From the NCBI RefSeq assembly GCF_006517255.1, contig NZ_CP041185.1, positions 2,170,001 through 2,234,000 of the forward strand: a DNA stretch of 64,000 bases. The letters run 5' to 3'. Position numbers and translations under genes: made by a program. The notes beneath the pieces are model-generated. The model was not told where the DNA came from and ran no database searches. It was given only the letters and a program-made list of their open reading frames with translations. The DNA is from Janthinobacterium tructae. Its GTDB lineage: Bacteria > Pseudomonadota > Gammaproteobacteria > Burkholderiales > Burkholderiaceae_D. Shown here piece by piece: positions 25,840-34,492 of this stretch (position 1 is the first letter of the stretch; every line of letters begins with the position of its first letter).

Positions 25840-27648
25840 ATGCAAACCGATAACAACCCGCACGACCTGGCCGTAGCCGGCATCCTGGAGCAGCTCGAAG
25901 GCTTTCTTCGCGCCAGCGACAGCACGGGCGCCGCGCAACTGTTCGAACAGGATGGCTACTGGCGCGACCTGGTGCTGTTTACCTGGAACCTGAAAACCCT
26001 GGAAGGCCGCGAGCAGATCGCTGCCATGCTGGCCGCCCAGCTGGGCGCCGTGCAGCCCGTTTCCATCCGCATCGCCGACGGCGAACATGCGGTGGAAGCG
26101 GGCGGCGTGCTGCAAAGCTGGATCACGGTGGAGACGAACGTGGCGCGCGGCGTGGGCTTCATCCGCATCCGCGACGGCAAGATCTGGACCCTGCTCACCA
26201 CCATGAGCGAATTGAAGGGTTTTGAAGAAGCCAAGGGCCGCCGCCGGCCCATGGGCGCGGAACACGGCGCGCGCACGGACCGCAGCAGCTGGCTGGAGCA
26301 GCGCGAACAGGAAGCAAAGGAACTGGGCTACGCGCGCCAGCCCTATTGCGTCATCATCGGCGGCGGCCAGGGCGGCATCGCGCTCGGCGCACGGCTGCGC
26401 CAGCTGAACGTCCCCACCATCATCATCGAGAAAAACGCGCGCCCGGGCGACAGCTGGCGCAAGCGCTACAAGTCCTTGTGTCTGCACGACCCCGTCTGGT
26501 ACGACCACATGCCGTATATCCCCTTCCCCGACAACTGGCCCGTCTTCACGCCGAAGGACAAGGTCGGCGACTGGCTGGAGATGTACACCAAGGTGATGGA
26601 GCTGAACTACTGGGGTTCGACGTCATGCGAATCGGCCAGCTTCGACGCAGCCAGCGGCGAGTGGACGGTGCAGGTGCTGCGCGACGGCCAGCCCGTCACC
26701 CTGAAGCCGAAGCAACTGGTGCTGGCCACGGGCATGTCGGGCAAGGCGAACATGCCGAAGTTCAAGGGCATGGACGTGTTCCAGGGCGAGCAGCAGCACT
26801 CGTCGCAGCATCCGGGGCCGGACGCGTATGTGGGCAAGAAGGTCGTCGTGGTCGGCGCGAACAATTCCGCGCACGATATCTGCGCCGCCCTGTGGGAAGC
26901 GGGCGTGGACGTGACCATGGTGCAGCGCTCGTCGACGCACATCGTCAAATCCGACTCGCTGATGGACCTGGCGCTGGGCGACCTGTATTCGGAACGGGCG
27001 CTGGCGGCCGGCATGACGACGGCCAAGGCCGACCTGACATTCGCCTCGATTCCCTATAAAATCCTGGCCGACTTCCAGAAGCCCGTCTTCAAGGCCATCC
27101 GCGAGCGCGATGCGGCTTTCTATGCACGCCTGGAAGAACGGGGCTTCATGCTCGACTTCGGCGACGACGATTCCGGCCTGTTCATGAAATACCTGCGCCG
27201 CGGCTCCGGCTACTACATCGACGTGGGCGCTTCCGAGCTGGTCGCCGACGGCAAGATCAAGCTGAAAAGCGGCGTCGGCGTGCAGGAACTCAAGGCCCAT
27301 TCCATCGTGCTGTCCGACGGCACGGAGCTGCCGGCCGACCTGGTGGTGTACGCCACCGGCTATGGCTCCATGAATGGCTGGGCGGCCGACCTGATCTCGC
27401 CCGAGGTGGCGAACAAAGTGGGCAAGGTGTGGGGACTGGGTTCGGCCACGACGAAGGACCCGGGTCCGTGGGAGGGAGAACAGCGCAATATGTGGAAGCC
27501 CACGCAGCAGCAAGCGCTGTGGTTCCACGGCGGCAACCTGCACCAGTCGCGCCACTACTCGCAATACCTGTCGCTGCAGCTGAAGGCGCGCATGGAGGGT
27601 TTGAACACGCCCGTGTATGGGCAGCAGGAGGTGCATCACCTGGCGTAA
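25840..27648 (+). CDS. Flavin-dependent monooxygenase with SnoaL-like N-terminus
   Basis: This 602-residue protein has an N-terminal SnoaL-like/NTF2-type segment at about 10-135. A two-dinucleotide-domain flavoprotein follows, with FAD motif CVIIGGGQGGIALGARL near residue 167 and NADPH-type motif VVVVGANNSAHDICAAL near 335. YATGYGSMNGW follows. The layout resembles Baeyer-Villiger or N-oxidising flavoprotein monooxygenases, but the exact fingerprint is not seen, so the substrate is open. GGAGGAG lies before the ATG. It is the likely target of the adjacent regulator. Confidence 0.85.
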   Translation: MQTDNNPHDLAVAGILEQLEGFLRASDSTGAAQLFEQDGYWRDLVLFTWNLKTLEGREQIAAMLAAQLGAVQPVSIRIADGEHAVEAGGVLQSWITVETNVARGVGFIRIRDGKIWTLLTTMSELKGFEEAKGRRRPMGAEHGARTDRSSWLEQREQEAKELGYARQPYCVIIGGGQGGIALGARLRQLNVPTIIIEKNARPGDSWRKRYKSLCLHDPVWYDHMPYIPFPDNWPVFTPKDKVGDWLEMYTKVMELNYWGSTSCESASFDAASGEWTVQVLRDGQPVTLKPKQLVLATGMSGKANMPKFKGMDVFQGEQQHSSQHPGPDAYVGKKVVVVGANNSAHDICAALWEAGVDVTMVQRSSTHIVKSDSLMDLALGDLYSERALAAGMTTAKADLTFASIPYKILADFQKPVFKAIRERDAAFYARLEERGFMLDFGDDDSGLFMKYLRRGSGYYIDVGASELVADGKIKLKSGVGVQELKAHSIVLSDGTELPADLVVYATGYGSMNGWAADLISPEVANKVGKVWGLGSATTKDPGPWEGEQRNMWKPTQQQALWFHGGNLHQSRHYSQYLSLQLKARMEGLNTPVYGQQEVHHLA

Positions 27649-27664
27649 AGGTGATGCAGCCCGC

Positions 27665-27757
27665 GTAGGTCGGATTAGCGGCACGCCGCGTAATCCGACA
27701 CATTGTTGGCGGTTCATGTCGGATTACGTGCGGCTTTGCCGCACTAATCCGACCTAC
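27665..27757. repeat. REP-like palindrome, copy 2
   Basis: It starts GTAGGTCGGATTAGCGG, has inner CGTAATCCGACA and TGTCGGATTACGTG arms, and ends CACTAATCCGACCTAC. The two ends are reverse complements, giving nested hairpins. It is related to the element at 19668-19750. Confidence 0.85.
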
Positions 27758-27768
27758 CGCCACCCCAA

Positions 27769-27804
27769 AAAAATGGCGGCGGACCGAAGTCCGCCGCCAT
27801 TTTT
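27769..27804. terminator. Bidirectional terminator
   Basis: AAAAATGGCGGCGGAC and GTCCGCCGCCATTTTT form a perfect 16-base stem with a CGAA loop. A and T tracts flank it. It separates the convergent monooxygenase and yceI-type genes. Confidence 0.9.
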
Positions 27805-27823
27805 CATCCCGCAGCCAACAATA

Positions 27824-28390
27824 TTATTGTTTGATGGCTTCGATGGCGAACGTCAAAGTCACGTCATCGCTGACGGCTGGCGCATATTTGCCGGCGTTGA
27901 ACTCCGAGCGCTTGATCTTGGCCGTGGCGTTGGCGCCGCAAGCGTCTTTTTTCAGCATCGGGTGCGGTGCGCAGGCGAACGAGGTGACGGTCAGTGTCAC
28001 TGGCTTGGTCACGCCTTTCAGGGTCAGGTTGCCTTCCACGGAGGCCAGCTTGTCGCCGTCGAAATTGAACTTGGTCGATTTGTAGGTGGCGACCGGGTAC
28101 TTGGCCGTATCGAGGAAGTCTTCGCCCTGGATGTGCGAGTTGAACAGGGTCGAACCCGTATCGACGGACTTGGTGTCGATCAGCACTTCGACGGCGCCCG
28201 TCTTGGCGGCGCGGTCCAGCGTGACCTTGCCGGTGGTGTTATTGAAACGGCTTTGCTGCGTCGAGAAGCCCATGTGGGTGTACTCGAAACGGGGGAAAGT
28301 GTGGCTGCCATCGATGACATAGACTTCAGGTGCGGCAACGGCGGACAGCGAGAAGCCGGCGGCGGCGATAAAAGCGAGCAGTTTTTTCAT
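27824..28390 (-). CDS. YceI-family periplasmic protein
   Basis: This 188-residue protein has a signal peptide MKKLLAFIAAAGFSLSAVA. The mature part has the YceI lipocalin-like pattern: YVIDGSHTFPRFEYTHMGFS, IDTKSVDTGSTLFNSHI, EDFLDTAKYPVATYKST, GNLTLKGVTKPVTLTV and DDVTLTFAIEA. YceI proteins bind long isoprenoid lipids in the periplasm, but the physiological role is not settled. ATG 28390 begins the signal; the frame is open further upstream without support. Confidence 0.9.
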   Translation of the reverse strand: MKKLLAFIAAAGFSLSAVAAPEVYVIDGSHTFPRFEYTHMGFSTQQSRFNNTTGKVTLDRAAKTGAVEVLIDTKSVDTGSTLFNSHIQGEDFLDTAKYPVATYKSTKFNFDGDKLASVEGNLTLKGVTKPVTLTVTSFACAPHPMLKKDACGANATAKIKRSEFNAGKYAPAVSDDVTLTFAIEAIKQ

Positions 28391-28764
28391 TGTAGATTCC
28401 TGATAAAAAGTGGAGGATGTCAAAACCGCAAGCAGCTGCAGGCGAACGACGCATGCGGCTGATTGTCTGGCTTCAGTTACAACAGATTATGCATGGCATG
28501 AAGATCGATGTAAAACGCAAAATATACCTAGTTAGCATCGATAAAATCGATAATAACAACGATGATGTCCACGACAGCGCCTTCTGCTGCCGATTATTGT
28601 CTGCATTGCCCAAAATATCCAGCGTTATCCGGCGCCGCCGAATGCATCAAATGAGAATGATTCTTGTTATTATTCTATAGGATGGGTATCATCGCGGCCT
28701 TGGCGCGCATGCAGCGTCGCCTTGATTCCTCCATAATGGGGCAGAACCCAGAGCAGAAAAAACC
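28391..28764. other. Intergenic region yceI / DUF454 gene
   Basis: This is a 374-base divergent control region. A Fur-box-like element lies near 28649-28670 and may also hold the promoter of the DUF454 transcript. The rest is AT-rich from about 28500 and shows no gene or strong hairpin that I can name. Confidence 0.5.
28649..28670. promoter_or_regulatory. Fur-box-like site
   Basis: The sequence AATGAGAATGATTCTTGTTA matches the NATA/T-rich Fur consensus and is nearly palindromic around GAATGATTC. It lies upstream of the mini-ORF and DUF454 gene. Confidence 0.6.
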
Positions 28765-28860
28765 ATGACGGCCACCCGCCACGATACGAGCACAGTGAAC
28801 GCGCACCCCACCACCTCCCCGTCCCGCAGCCAGGGCATGACCGCCGGCGTCTTCGCCTGA
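28765..28860 (+). CDS. Putative mini-ORF (31 aa) upstream of DUF454 gene
   Basis: The 31-codon frame begins MTATRHDTSTVNAH and ends in TGA at 28858-28860; the final A is also the first base of the next ATG. That gives TGATG coupling. It has no recognisable domain and only a weak purine-rich stretch (GAGCAGAAAAAACC) before the ATG. It may be a leader peptide or a chance frame. Confidence 0.35.
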   Translation: MTATRHDTSTVNAHPTTSPSRSQGMTAGVFA

Positions 28861-29318
28861 TGCAGGAGCCGCACGCCCAGACACCCCTGCGCGAAGCGCA
28901 CGGCATGCGCCTGCGCCGCTGGGCCTGGACCGCCGCCGGCGCCTTGATGGTGCTGCTGGGGATCATCGGCGCCATGCTGCCCGTCATGCCGACGACGATT
29001 TTCCTGATCCTCGCCCTGGCCTGCTTCAGCCGCGCTTCGCCGCGCCTCGAGCACTGGCTGCTGCAGCATCCCCGCTTCGGCCCGCCGCTGCGCCAGTGGC
29101 GCGAACACCGCGCCGTCTCGCGGCGCGGCAAGACCATGGCTTGCCTGGGCATGGCCATCGGCTTTGTCGCCATGTGCCTGGGCCATCCGCCGTGGTGGGT
29201 CATCGCCATGGTGGGCGCCATGGAAATCGCCGTCCTCGTCTACCTGTTGCGGCGGCCCGAAGGCCCTGCCGCCAGCGGAGCAGAATCTGCCCGCGAAGAG
29301 GGCCATGGCAGGCAGTAA
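28860..29318 (+). CDS. DUF454 (YbaN-like) inner-membrane protein
   Basis: This 152-residue protein has two to four hydrophobic segments, including the DUF454 signature WTAAGALMVLLGIIGAMLPV followed by MPTTIFLILALACFSRASPR. HPRFGPPLRQWREHRAVSRRGK and a C-terminal pair of membrane helices (GMAIGFVAMCL; WWVIAMVGAMEIAVLVYLL) follow. The function is unknown. A Fur-box-like element upstream suggests iron regulation. Confidence 0.8.
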   Translation: MQEPHAQTPLREAHGMRLRRWAWTAAGALMVLLGIIGAMLPVMPTTIFLILALACFSRASPRLEHWLLQHPRFGPPLRQWREHRAVSRRGKTMACLGMAIGFVAMCLGHPPWWVIAMVGAMEIAVLVYLLRRPEGPAASGAESAREEGHGRQ

Positions 29319-29642
29319 ACGGCCCCGCCCACGTCAAAAAAACGCCAAGTCAGGCGAACCACACATAAAAGCGCCGCGATGCTCACGCAGGGCGCGTCGA
29401 ACTTTTCACCAACAAGCGGCTCCACCACGCCAGTCCACGCGATTAAATTCGGCAGGAGCGCCATTTTTCCGCTTTTTCAACTTGAAAACCGGCGCATAGA
29501 CATTATTTGCATATTCAAAGCAAGATTCTGTCGTAGGAGTAATAACACGATCGGAGGTATACTACGCAACCGACGTAGCAGGCCGGGCGATTTGGCCCCT
29601 GCAAACAAGCCTGTCACGGTCCAATAAAAAAGGAAACACTGC
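29319..29642. other. Leader and promoter region of metNIQ
   Basis: This 324-base gap precedes metN. The last 80 bases contain GCAGGCC...GGCCCCTGC, which can form a hairpin, and the alternative pairing CAGGC with GCCTG. ATTTGG in the loop can pair with CCAAT further on. The pattern could be a folded leader, but I cannot assign it to a known riboswitch. GGAAAC precedes the start. Confidence 0.35.
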
Positions 29643-30452
29643 ATGACCACACCACCCCGTACGCCGGTGATTCGCATCGATGGCGCGAACAAGACCTTCG
29701 CGCTGCCCAAGGGCGAACAATTCCACGCGGTCAAATCGGTCACGCTGGACGTCTATCCCGGTGATATTTTCGGCCTGATCGGCAAGAGCGGCGCCGGCAA
29801 ATCCACCCTGCTGCGCCTGATTAACCTGCTCGAGCGTCCCGACAGCGGCACCATTACCGTGGCCGGACGCGAACTGACCCGCCTGGGCAAGAGCGAACTG
29901 CGCGACGCGCGCCAGAATATCGGCATGATTTTCCAGCAATTCAACCTGCTGCAAAATGCCAGCGTCTTCGACAACGTCGCCTTCCCCTTGAAAATCCATG
30001 GCACCACCAAGGGCGAACAGATCGCCGCCCGGGTCGAGGAATGCCTGGCCCTGGTGGGCCTGTCCGACAAGCTGCACAGCTATCCGGCGCAATTGTCCGG
30101 CGGGCAGAAACAGCGCGTGGCGATCGCGCGCGCCCTGGCCAGCCACCCCGACGTGCTGCTGTGCGACGAGCCGACGTCCGCGCTGGACGCGGAGACCACG
30201 CGCGCCCTGCTCGACACCCTGCGCGACATCAATGCGCGCCTTGGCGTGACCATCGTCATCGTCAGCCATGAGCTGTCGGTGCTGGGCGCCATCTGCAACC
30301 GAGTCGCCGTCGTGGAAAACGGCGCCATCGCCGAACAATTCGATTTGAGCGACACGGCCACCCCGCGCAAGACGGCGCTGGGACGCGAGCTGGCGTATTA
30401 CGGCACCGAGGCGTTTGAAGCCACCGCATGGAAGGATGCAACACATGTTTGA
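29643..30452 (+). CDS. metN: Methionine ABC transporter ATP-binding protein MetN (short form)
   Basis: This 269-residue ATPase has Walker A GKSGAGKSTLLR, signature QLSGGQKQRVAIARAL and Walker B VLLCDEPTSALD. The IGMIFQQFNLL and IVSHELSVL motifs follow the MetN pattern. Typical MetN proteins are about 340 residues with a C-terminal NIL domain that senses methionine. Here the protein ends about 30 residues after the core, so the domain is missing. It overlaps metI by eight bases. The substrate is inferred from the adjacent metI and metQ. Confidence 0.92.
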   Translation: MTTPPRTPVIRIDGANKTFALPKGEQFHAVKSVTLDVYPGDIFGLIGKSGAGKSTLLRLINLLERPDSGTITVAGRELTRLGKSELRDARQNIGMIFQQFNLLQNASVFDNVAFPLKIHGTTKGEQIAARVEECLALVGLSDKLHSYPAQLSGGQKQRVAIARALASHPDVLLCDEPTSALDAETTRALLDTLRDINARLGVTIVIVSHELSVLGAICNRVAVVENGAIAEQFDLSDTATPRKTALGRELAYYGTEAFEATAWKDATHV

Positions 30453-31119
30453 AGAATCGATCACTAACGTCGTCAATCTGCTGCCGGAAATCTGGGTCGC
30501 GCTGGGCCAGACCATGACCATGCTGGGCATCGGTCTCACGGCCGCCATTCTGATCGGCGGCCCGCTGGGCATTGTGCTGTTCCTCGTTTCGGAAGGCCAG
30601 TCGCTGGAAAACCGTCCGCTGTCGACAATTTTGGGCTGGCTGGTGAATACCGTGCGCAGCTTCCCCTTCATCATCTTGCTGGTCGCCCTGACGCCGTTTA
30701 CGCGCATCATCGCGGGCACCTCCATCGGCCCGCTGGCAGCTGCCGTGCCCCTGTCGTTCGCCGCCATTCCCTACCTGGCGCGCCTGGTGGAACAGAACCT
30801 GCGCGAGGTGCCGCGCGGCGTGATCGAGGCGGCGCACGCCATGGGCGCGTCGGAAATGCAGATCATTTTCCGCGTGCTGCTGGTCGAAGCGCGCTCCGGC
30901 CTGGTGCTGGCGCTGACCGTGCTGTCGATCAGCTTCCTGTCGTATTCGGCCGTAGCCGGCGTGGTGGGCGGCGGCGGCATCGGCGACCTGGCCATCCGCT
31001 ACGGCTACTACCGCTTCGAGACGGACATCATGGTCGTCACCGTGGCCATCCTGATCGTGCTGGTGCAAACCATCCAGTTCGCCGGCACGCGCATCGCCAA
31101 GCGCCTCGACAAACGTTAA
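30445..31119 (+). CDS. metI: Methionine ABC transporter permease MetI
   Basis: This 224-residue permease has five hydrophobic segments and the EAA-type coupling loop EAAHAMGASEMQIIFRVLLVEAR typical of MetI. ATG 30445 (MFEESITN) follows GGAAGGA and overlaps the metN stop; an upstream start is not supported. It forms the channel of the MetNI complex for D/L-methionine. Confidence 0.93.
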   Translation: MFEESITNVVNLLPEIWVALGQTMTMLGIGLTAAILIGGPLGIVLFLVSEGQSLENRPLSTILGWLVNTVRSFPFIILLVALTPFTRIIAGTSIGPLAAAVPLSFAAIPYLARLVEQNLREVPRGVIEAAHAMGASEMQIIFRVLLVEARSGLVLALTVLSISFLSYSAVAGVVGGGGIGDLAIRYGYYRFETDIMVVTVAILIVLVQTIQFAGTRIAKRLDKR

Positions 31120-31151
31120 TTCATATTCAGTATTTCAGTACAAGGAAAAGC

Positions 31152-31979
31152 ATGAACCATCTTCGCCGCAATCTGCTCCTGGCAGCCGCCAGTCTGGCCT
31201 TCGCCACCGCCGCCCACGCCAAGGACCCGAAAGAACTCGTCATCGGCACCAGCTCCGGCCCGTATTCGGACCAGCTGAAGCTGGGCATCAAGCCTATCCT
31301 GGAAAAACAGGGCTACAAGGTCAAGATCGTCGAATTCAACGACTATGTGCAGCCGAACTACGCGCTGGCCGAAGGCTCGCTCGATGCCAACGTGTTCCAG
31401 CACATCGTGTACCTGACCAAGTTCGCCACCGATAACAAGCTGCCATTGAGCGCATTGATCACCGTACCGACCATGCCGATCGGCCTGTACGGCGGCAAGC
31501 AAAAAACCCTGGCGGAAGTCAAGAACGGCGCCACCATCACCATGCCGAACGATCCGACCAACCAGGCGCGCGCGCTGGTGATGCTGGCCAAGATGGGCTG
31601 GATCAAGCTGAAACCGAACGTCGACCCGCTGCGCGCTTCCGAGCGCGACGTGCTGGAAAACCCGAAGAAGCTGAAACTGGTGCCGCTGGAAGCGGCGCAG
31701 CTGCCGCGTTCGCTGGCCGACGCCGACTACGCTTTCGTCAATGGCAACTTCGCCCTGGCCGCCGGCATGAAGCTGACCTCGGCCCTTAGCGTGGAAAAGA
31801 TCTCGGACAGCTATATCAACCTGGTGGCCATCCGCACGGCCGACAAGGCCAAGCCATGGGTCAAGGACCTGGAAGCGGCCTACCGTTCGCGCGCCTTCCT
31901 CGACGCGACGAACAAATACCTGGCCGGCTACGAAAAGACGGACTACCAGCTGGCGCTGGAAAAGACGCTGAAAAAATAA
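31152..31979 (+). CDS. metQ: Methionine-binding periplasmic protein MetQ/NlpA type
   Basis: This 275-residue protein has signal MNHLRRNLLLAAASLAFATAAHA and the MetQ pattern: ELVIGTSSGPYSDQLK, FNDYVQPNYALAEGSLDANVFQH, NDPTNQARALVML and ADYAFVNGNFALAAG. There is no lipobox Cys, so it is probably soluble in the periplasm. It starts 32 bases after metI. A terminator follows it. Confidence 0.94.
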   Translation: MNHLRRNLLLAAASLAFATAAHAKDPKELVIGTSSGPYSDQLKLGIKPILEKQGYKVKIVEFNDYVQPNYALAEGSLDANVFQHIVYLTKFATDNKLPLSALITVPTMPIGLYGGKQKTLAEVKNGATITMPNDPTNQARALVMLAKMGWIKLKPNVDPLRASERDVLENPKKLKLVPLEAAQLPRSLADADYAFVNGNFALAAGMKLTSALSVEKISDSYINLVAIRTADKAKPWVKDLEAAYRSRAFLDATNKYLAGYEKTDYQLALEKTLKK

Positions 31980-31996
31980 ACTGCTAGATGTAATGC

Positions 31997-32025
31997 AAAA
32001 AGGACGGCCAAGGCCGTCCTTTTTT
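31997..32025. terminator. Rho-independent terminator after metQ
   Basis: AAAAAGGACGGC, loop CAAG and GCCGTCCTTTTTT form a strong stem with flanking A and T tracts, so it can end metNIQ and the convergent ompW. Confidence 0.9.
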
Positions 32026-32060
32026 ATTCTGCGCGCCACACGGGCGCTGTCACGCCATGC

Positions 32061-32678
32061 TTAGAAGCGATAACCCACGCCTACGCCGATCAGGACAGGG
32101 TCGATCTTGACTTCGCTGGCCTTGGCGGCACCGACGAAGACGTCGCTGCGGATCTGGACTTTTTTGATGTCAAAGTTCAGCGACCAGTTTTTGTCCAGCT
32201 TGTAGTCGACGCCGGCTTGCAGCGAGAAGCCCCAGCTGTCGTGCTCCAGGCGGCCAGCGCCATTCAGCAGTTTCACGCTCGAAATATTCGTATAGTTCAC
32301 GCCTGCACCGACGTATGGGCTGAACTGTTTTTCAGGCATGAAGTGGTATTGCAGCGACAAGGTCGGCGGCAGATGCTTGAACGTACCGATATTTTGGCCA
32401 CCCAAGGTGACGTCATGCTTTTGCGGATACGTCAGGATCAGCTCGGCAGCGATGTTCGGCGTGAAGAAATACGAAATATCGATTTCAGGAATCGTCTTGC
32501 TGCTGACGTGGATCGTGTCCGATGCGCCGACGCCACCAACAGGGGTGGATTTGTTTGCAGGATCGATGTGCACGGCGCGCGCGCGCACCAGCCATGGGCT
32601 TTCCTGCGCCATTGCATTACCGGCGAATGCGCCGATGGCGGCCAGGACGATTGCTGCTGCAGTTGCGGACTTCTTCAT
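32061..32678 (-). CDS. OmpW-family outer membrane protein
   Basis: This 205-residue protein has signal MKKSATAAAIVLAAIGAFAGNAMA. The mature part has the OmpW features: PWLVRARAVHIDPANKS, ISYFFTPNIAAELILTYP, LSLQYHFMPEKQFSPYVGAGVNYT and a C-terminal YRF barrel anchor. OmpW forms an eight-stranded barrel for small hydrophobic molecules. GAGGGAAC precedes ATG 32678. The LysR gene lies upstream and could regulate it. Confidence 0.93.
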   Translation of the reverse strand: MKKSATAAAIVLAAIGAFAGNAMAQESPWLVRARAVHIDPANKSTPVGGVGASDTIHVSSKTIPEIDISYFFTPNIAAELILTYPQKHDVTLGGQNIGTFKHLPPTLSLQYHFMPEKQFSPYVGAGVNYTNISSVKLLNGAGRLEHDSWGFSLQAGVDYKLDKNWSLNFDIKKVQIRSDVFVGAAKASEVKIDPVLIGVGVGYRF

Positions 32679-32828
32679 TCTAGTTCCCTCTTTTTTGTCG
32701 TTAAGTAACGCTGCGAAGTCTAAGAGTGCAGTGCAACAAAAACTTTGATCCACATCAAATAGTGCTAGATGGCATCACTAAAGGGATTTTTTTCTTTACC
32801 CAGGTCAAGAAAATGCGGCATTGCAAAA

Positions 32829-33725
32829 TTAAGCCGGCTCGGCGAACAGACTGGCGAGCCAGTCTGCAAACACGCGCACGCGCGGCGACAATTGCCGCTG
32901 ATGCGGATACAGTACGGACACCGGCAGCGGGTCGGGACGCATGGCCGACAACACTTCCACCAGCTCACCGGCGGCCAGCGCCTGCTGCAGATGGTAGCGG
33001 GGCGCCTGGATCAGGCCCAGGCCCGCGCGGCAGCAGGCGTGATACGCCTCGGCATTATTGACGGATACCGTGCCCGGCAAGGCCACGCTGTGGCGCTGGC
33101 CGTCCACCTTGAAATCGAAGGGCCAGACCTTGCCCGTCTGGGCGGAAAAGAAATTCACGGCGCGGTGGCCCGCCAGTTCCGCCAGATTGCGCGGCGTGCC
33201 GTGCACGGCCAGGTAGCCTGGGCTGGCGCACGTCAGCTGTTCCAGCAGCGCTACGCGGCGCGCCACCATCGACGAGTCGCTCAGCTCGCCCACGCGCAGC
33301 ACGCAATCGACGCCTTCGCGCACCAGGTCGACGAGGCGGTCGCCCATGCCGATTTCCAGTTCGATCAAAGGGTAGCGGGCGCAGAACCGATCCAGCACGG
33401 GCAGGACGAAATGCATGGCCAGGGTCGCGTGCAGGTCGATGCGCAGCTTGCCGGCCGGCTGCTGCATCGCCGAGGAAAACACGGCTTCCGTTTCTTCCAG
33501 GTCCGCCAGCAGGCGCACGCAGCGCTGGTAATACGCCTCGCCATCAGGCGTGGGTGTCACTTGCCGCGTGGTCCGCTGCAGCAGGCGCACGCGCAGCCGC
33601 GCTTCGAGTTGCTTGATCGCATGCGTGACGGTGGCCTTCGGGTAGCCAAGGTCATGCGCCGCCTGCGTGAAACTGCGCAGCTCGACGATGCGGGTAAACA
33701 GACGCATCGCATCAAATCGGTCCAT
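32829..33725 (-). CDS. LysR-family transcriptional regulator
   Basis: This 298-residue protein has an N-terminal winged helix (MDRFDAMRLFTRIVELRSF, TQAAHDLGYPKATVTHAIKQLE) and a LysR substrate-binding domain (LDRFCARYPLIELEIGMGDR, VDCVLRVGELSDSSM). ATG 33725 is backed by GGAGGGGGC. The target is not evident; it is divergent from fur and co-directional with ompW. Confidence 0.93.
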   Translation of the reverse strand: MDRFDAMRLFTRIVELRSFTQAAHDLGYPKATVTHAIKQLEARLRVRLLQRTTRQVTPTPDGEAYYQRCVRLLADLEETEAVFSSAMQQPAGKLRIDLHATLAMHFVLPVLDRFCARYPLIELEIGMGDRLVDLVREGVDCVLRVGELSDSSMVARRVALLEQLTCASPGYLAVHGTPRNLAELAGHRAVNFFSAQTGKVWPFDFKVDGQRHSVALPGTVSVNNAEAYHACCRAGLGLIQAPRYHLQQALAAGELVEVLSAMRPDPLPVSVLYPHQRQLSPRVRVFADWLASLFAEPA

Positions 33726-33893
33726 GCCCCCTCCATTGTTATTGTCTGCTGCACAGTGTAACGATTCGAGCGCCACTATTCCATATTGAACCAACACCCT
33801 GGCAGCAGTTGCCCGCCACGCAATGGCCACTTGCGCCGATGTCACTGGATACCCAACTGGCTACACCGCATAATATTTCCATTTCGCACATGC

Positions 33894-33916
33894 GAATGGT
33901 AATGATTATCATTTGC
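33894..33916. promoter_or_regulatory. Fur box upstream of fur
   Basis: GAATGGTAATGATTATCATT matches the Fur consensus GATAATGATAATCATTATC closely. A TATAAT -10 lies at 33919-33924. It suggests autoregulation of fur. Confidence 0.85.
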
Positions 33917-33977
33917 GATATAATGCAGGTTCACGCTTAAGCGCTCGCTCAGGCGATCATAAAAAGGAATGGGAGAC

Positions 33978-34418
33978 ATGGATATATTGAGGGAACTGCG
34001 TGAATCGGGCTTGAAAGTAACCATCCCCCGCTTGCGGATTCTGCAGCTGTTTCAAGAAGGGGGCATCAAGCACCTGAGTGCGGACGATGTCTACAAACTC
34101 TTGCTGGCTGAAAAAATCGACGTGGGCCTGGCCACCATCTACCGCGTGCTGATGCAGTTTGCCGAGGCGGGCATTTTGTTTCGCCGGCACTTCGAATCGG
34201 GCCATGCCGTCTTCGAACTGAATGAGGGCCAGCACCACGATCACCTGGTCTGCACCGGTTGCGGCAAGGTCGATGAATTCGTCGATGAAGGCATCGAACT
34301 GCGCCAAAATGAAATCGCCACCGAGCGGGGCTTCGTGCTGCACGAGCACGCGCTGTCGCTGTACGGCACCTGCGCCGAATGCACGGCGAAGAAAGTCCCG
34401 CCGCGCAAAGCCTCCTGA
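33978..34418 (+). CDS. fur: Ferric uptake regulator Fur
   Basis: This 146-residue protein has the Fur layout: winged helix LRESGLKVTIPRLRILQLFQ, VGLATIYRVLMQFAEAGIL, and the metal-binding HHDHLVCTGCGKVDEF with CAEC near the C-terminus. It represses iron uptake genes when loaded with iron. ATG 33978 has AGGA nine bases upstream; the nearby ATG at 33969 is the alternative. The upstream Fur box and those at 28649 and 51378 suggest local targets. Confidence 0.93.
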   Translation: MDILRELRESGLKVTIPRLRILQLFQEGGIKHLSADDVYKLLLAEKIDVGLATIYRVLMQFAEAGILFRRHFESGHAVFELNEGQHHDHLVCTGCGKVDEFVDEGIELRQNEIATERGFVLHEHALSLYGTCAECTAKKVPPRKAS

Positions 34419-34492
34419 GGCAGCGCGCAAGCTAGCGCCTGGCAAGCCACCTGCGCTACACTGCGTGCGCCGCAGCTCAACAAGGGACAAGC

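Noticed and set aside
29560..29642. SAM-II riboswitch
   Set aside because: The pseudoknot outline is suggestive, but the conserved core bases do not match; kept only as a structured-leader lead.
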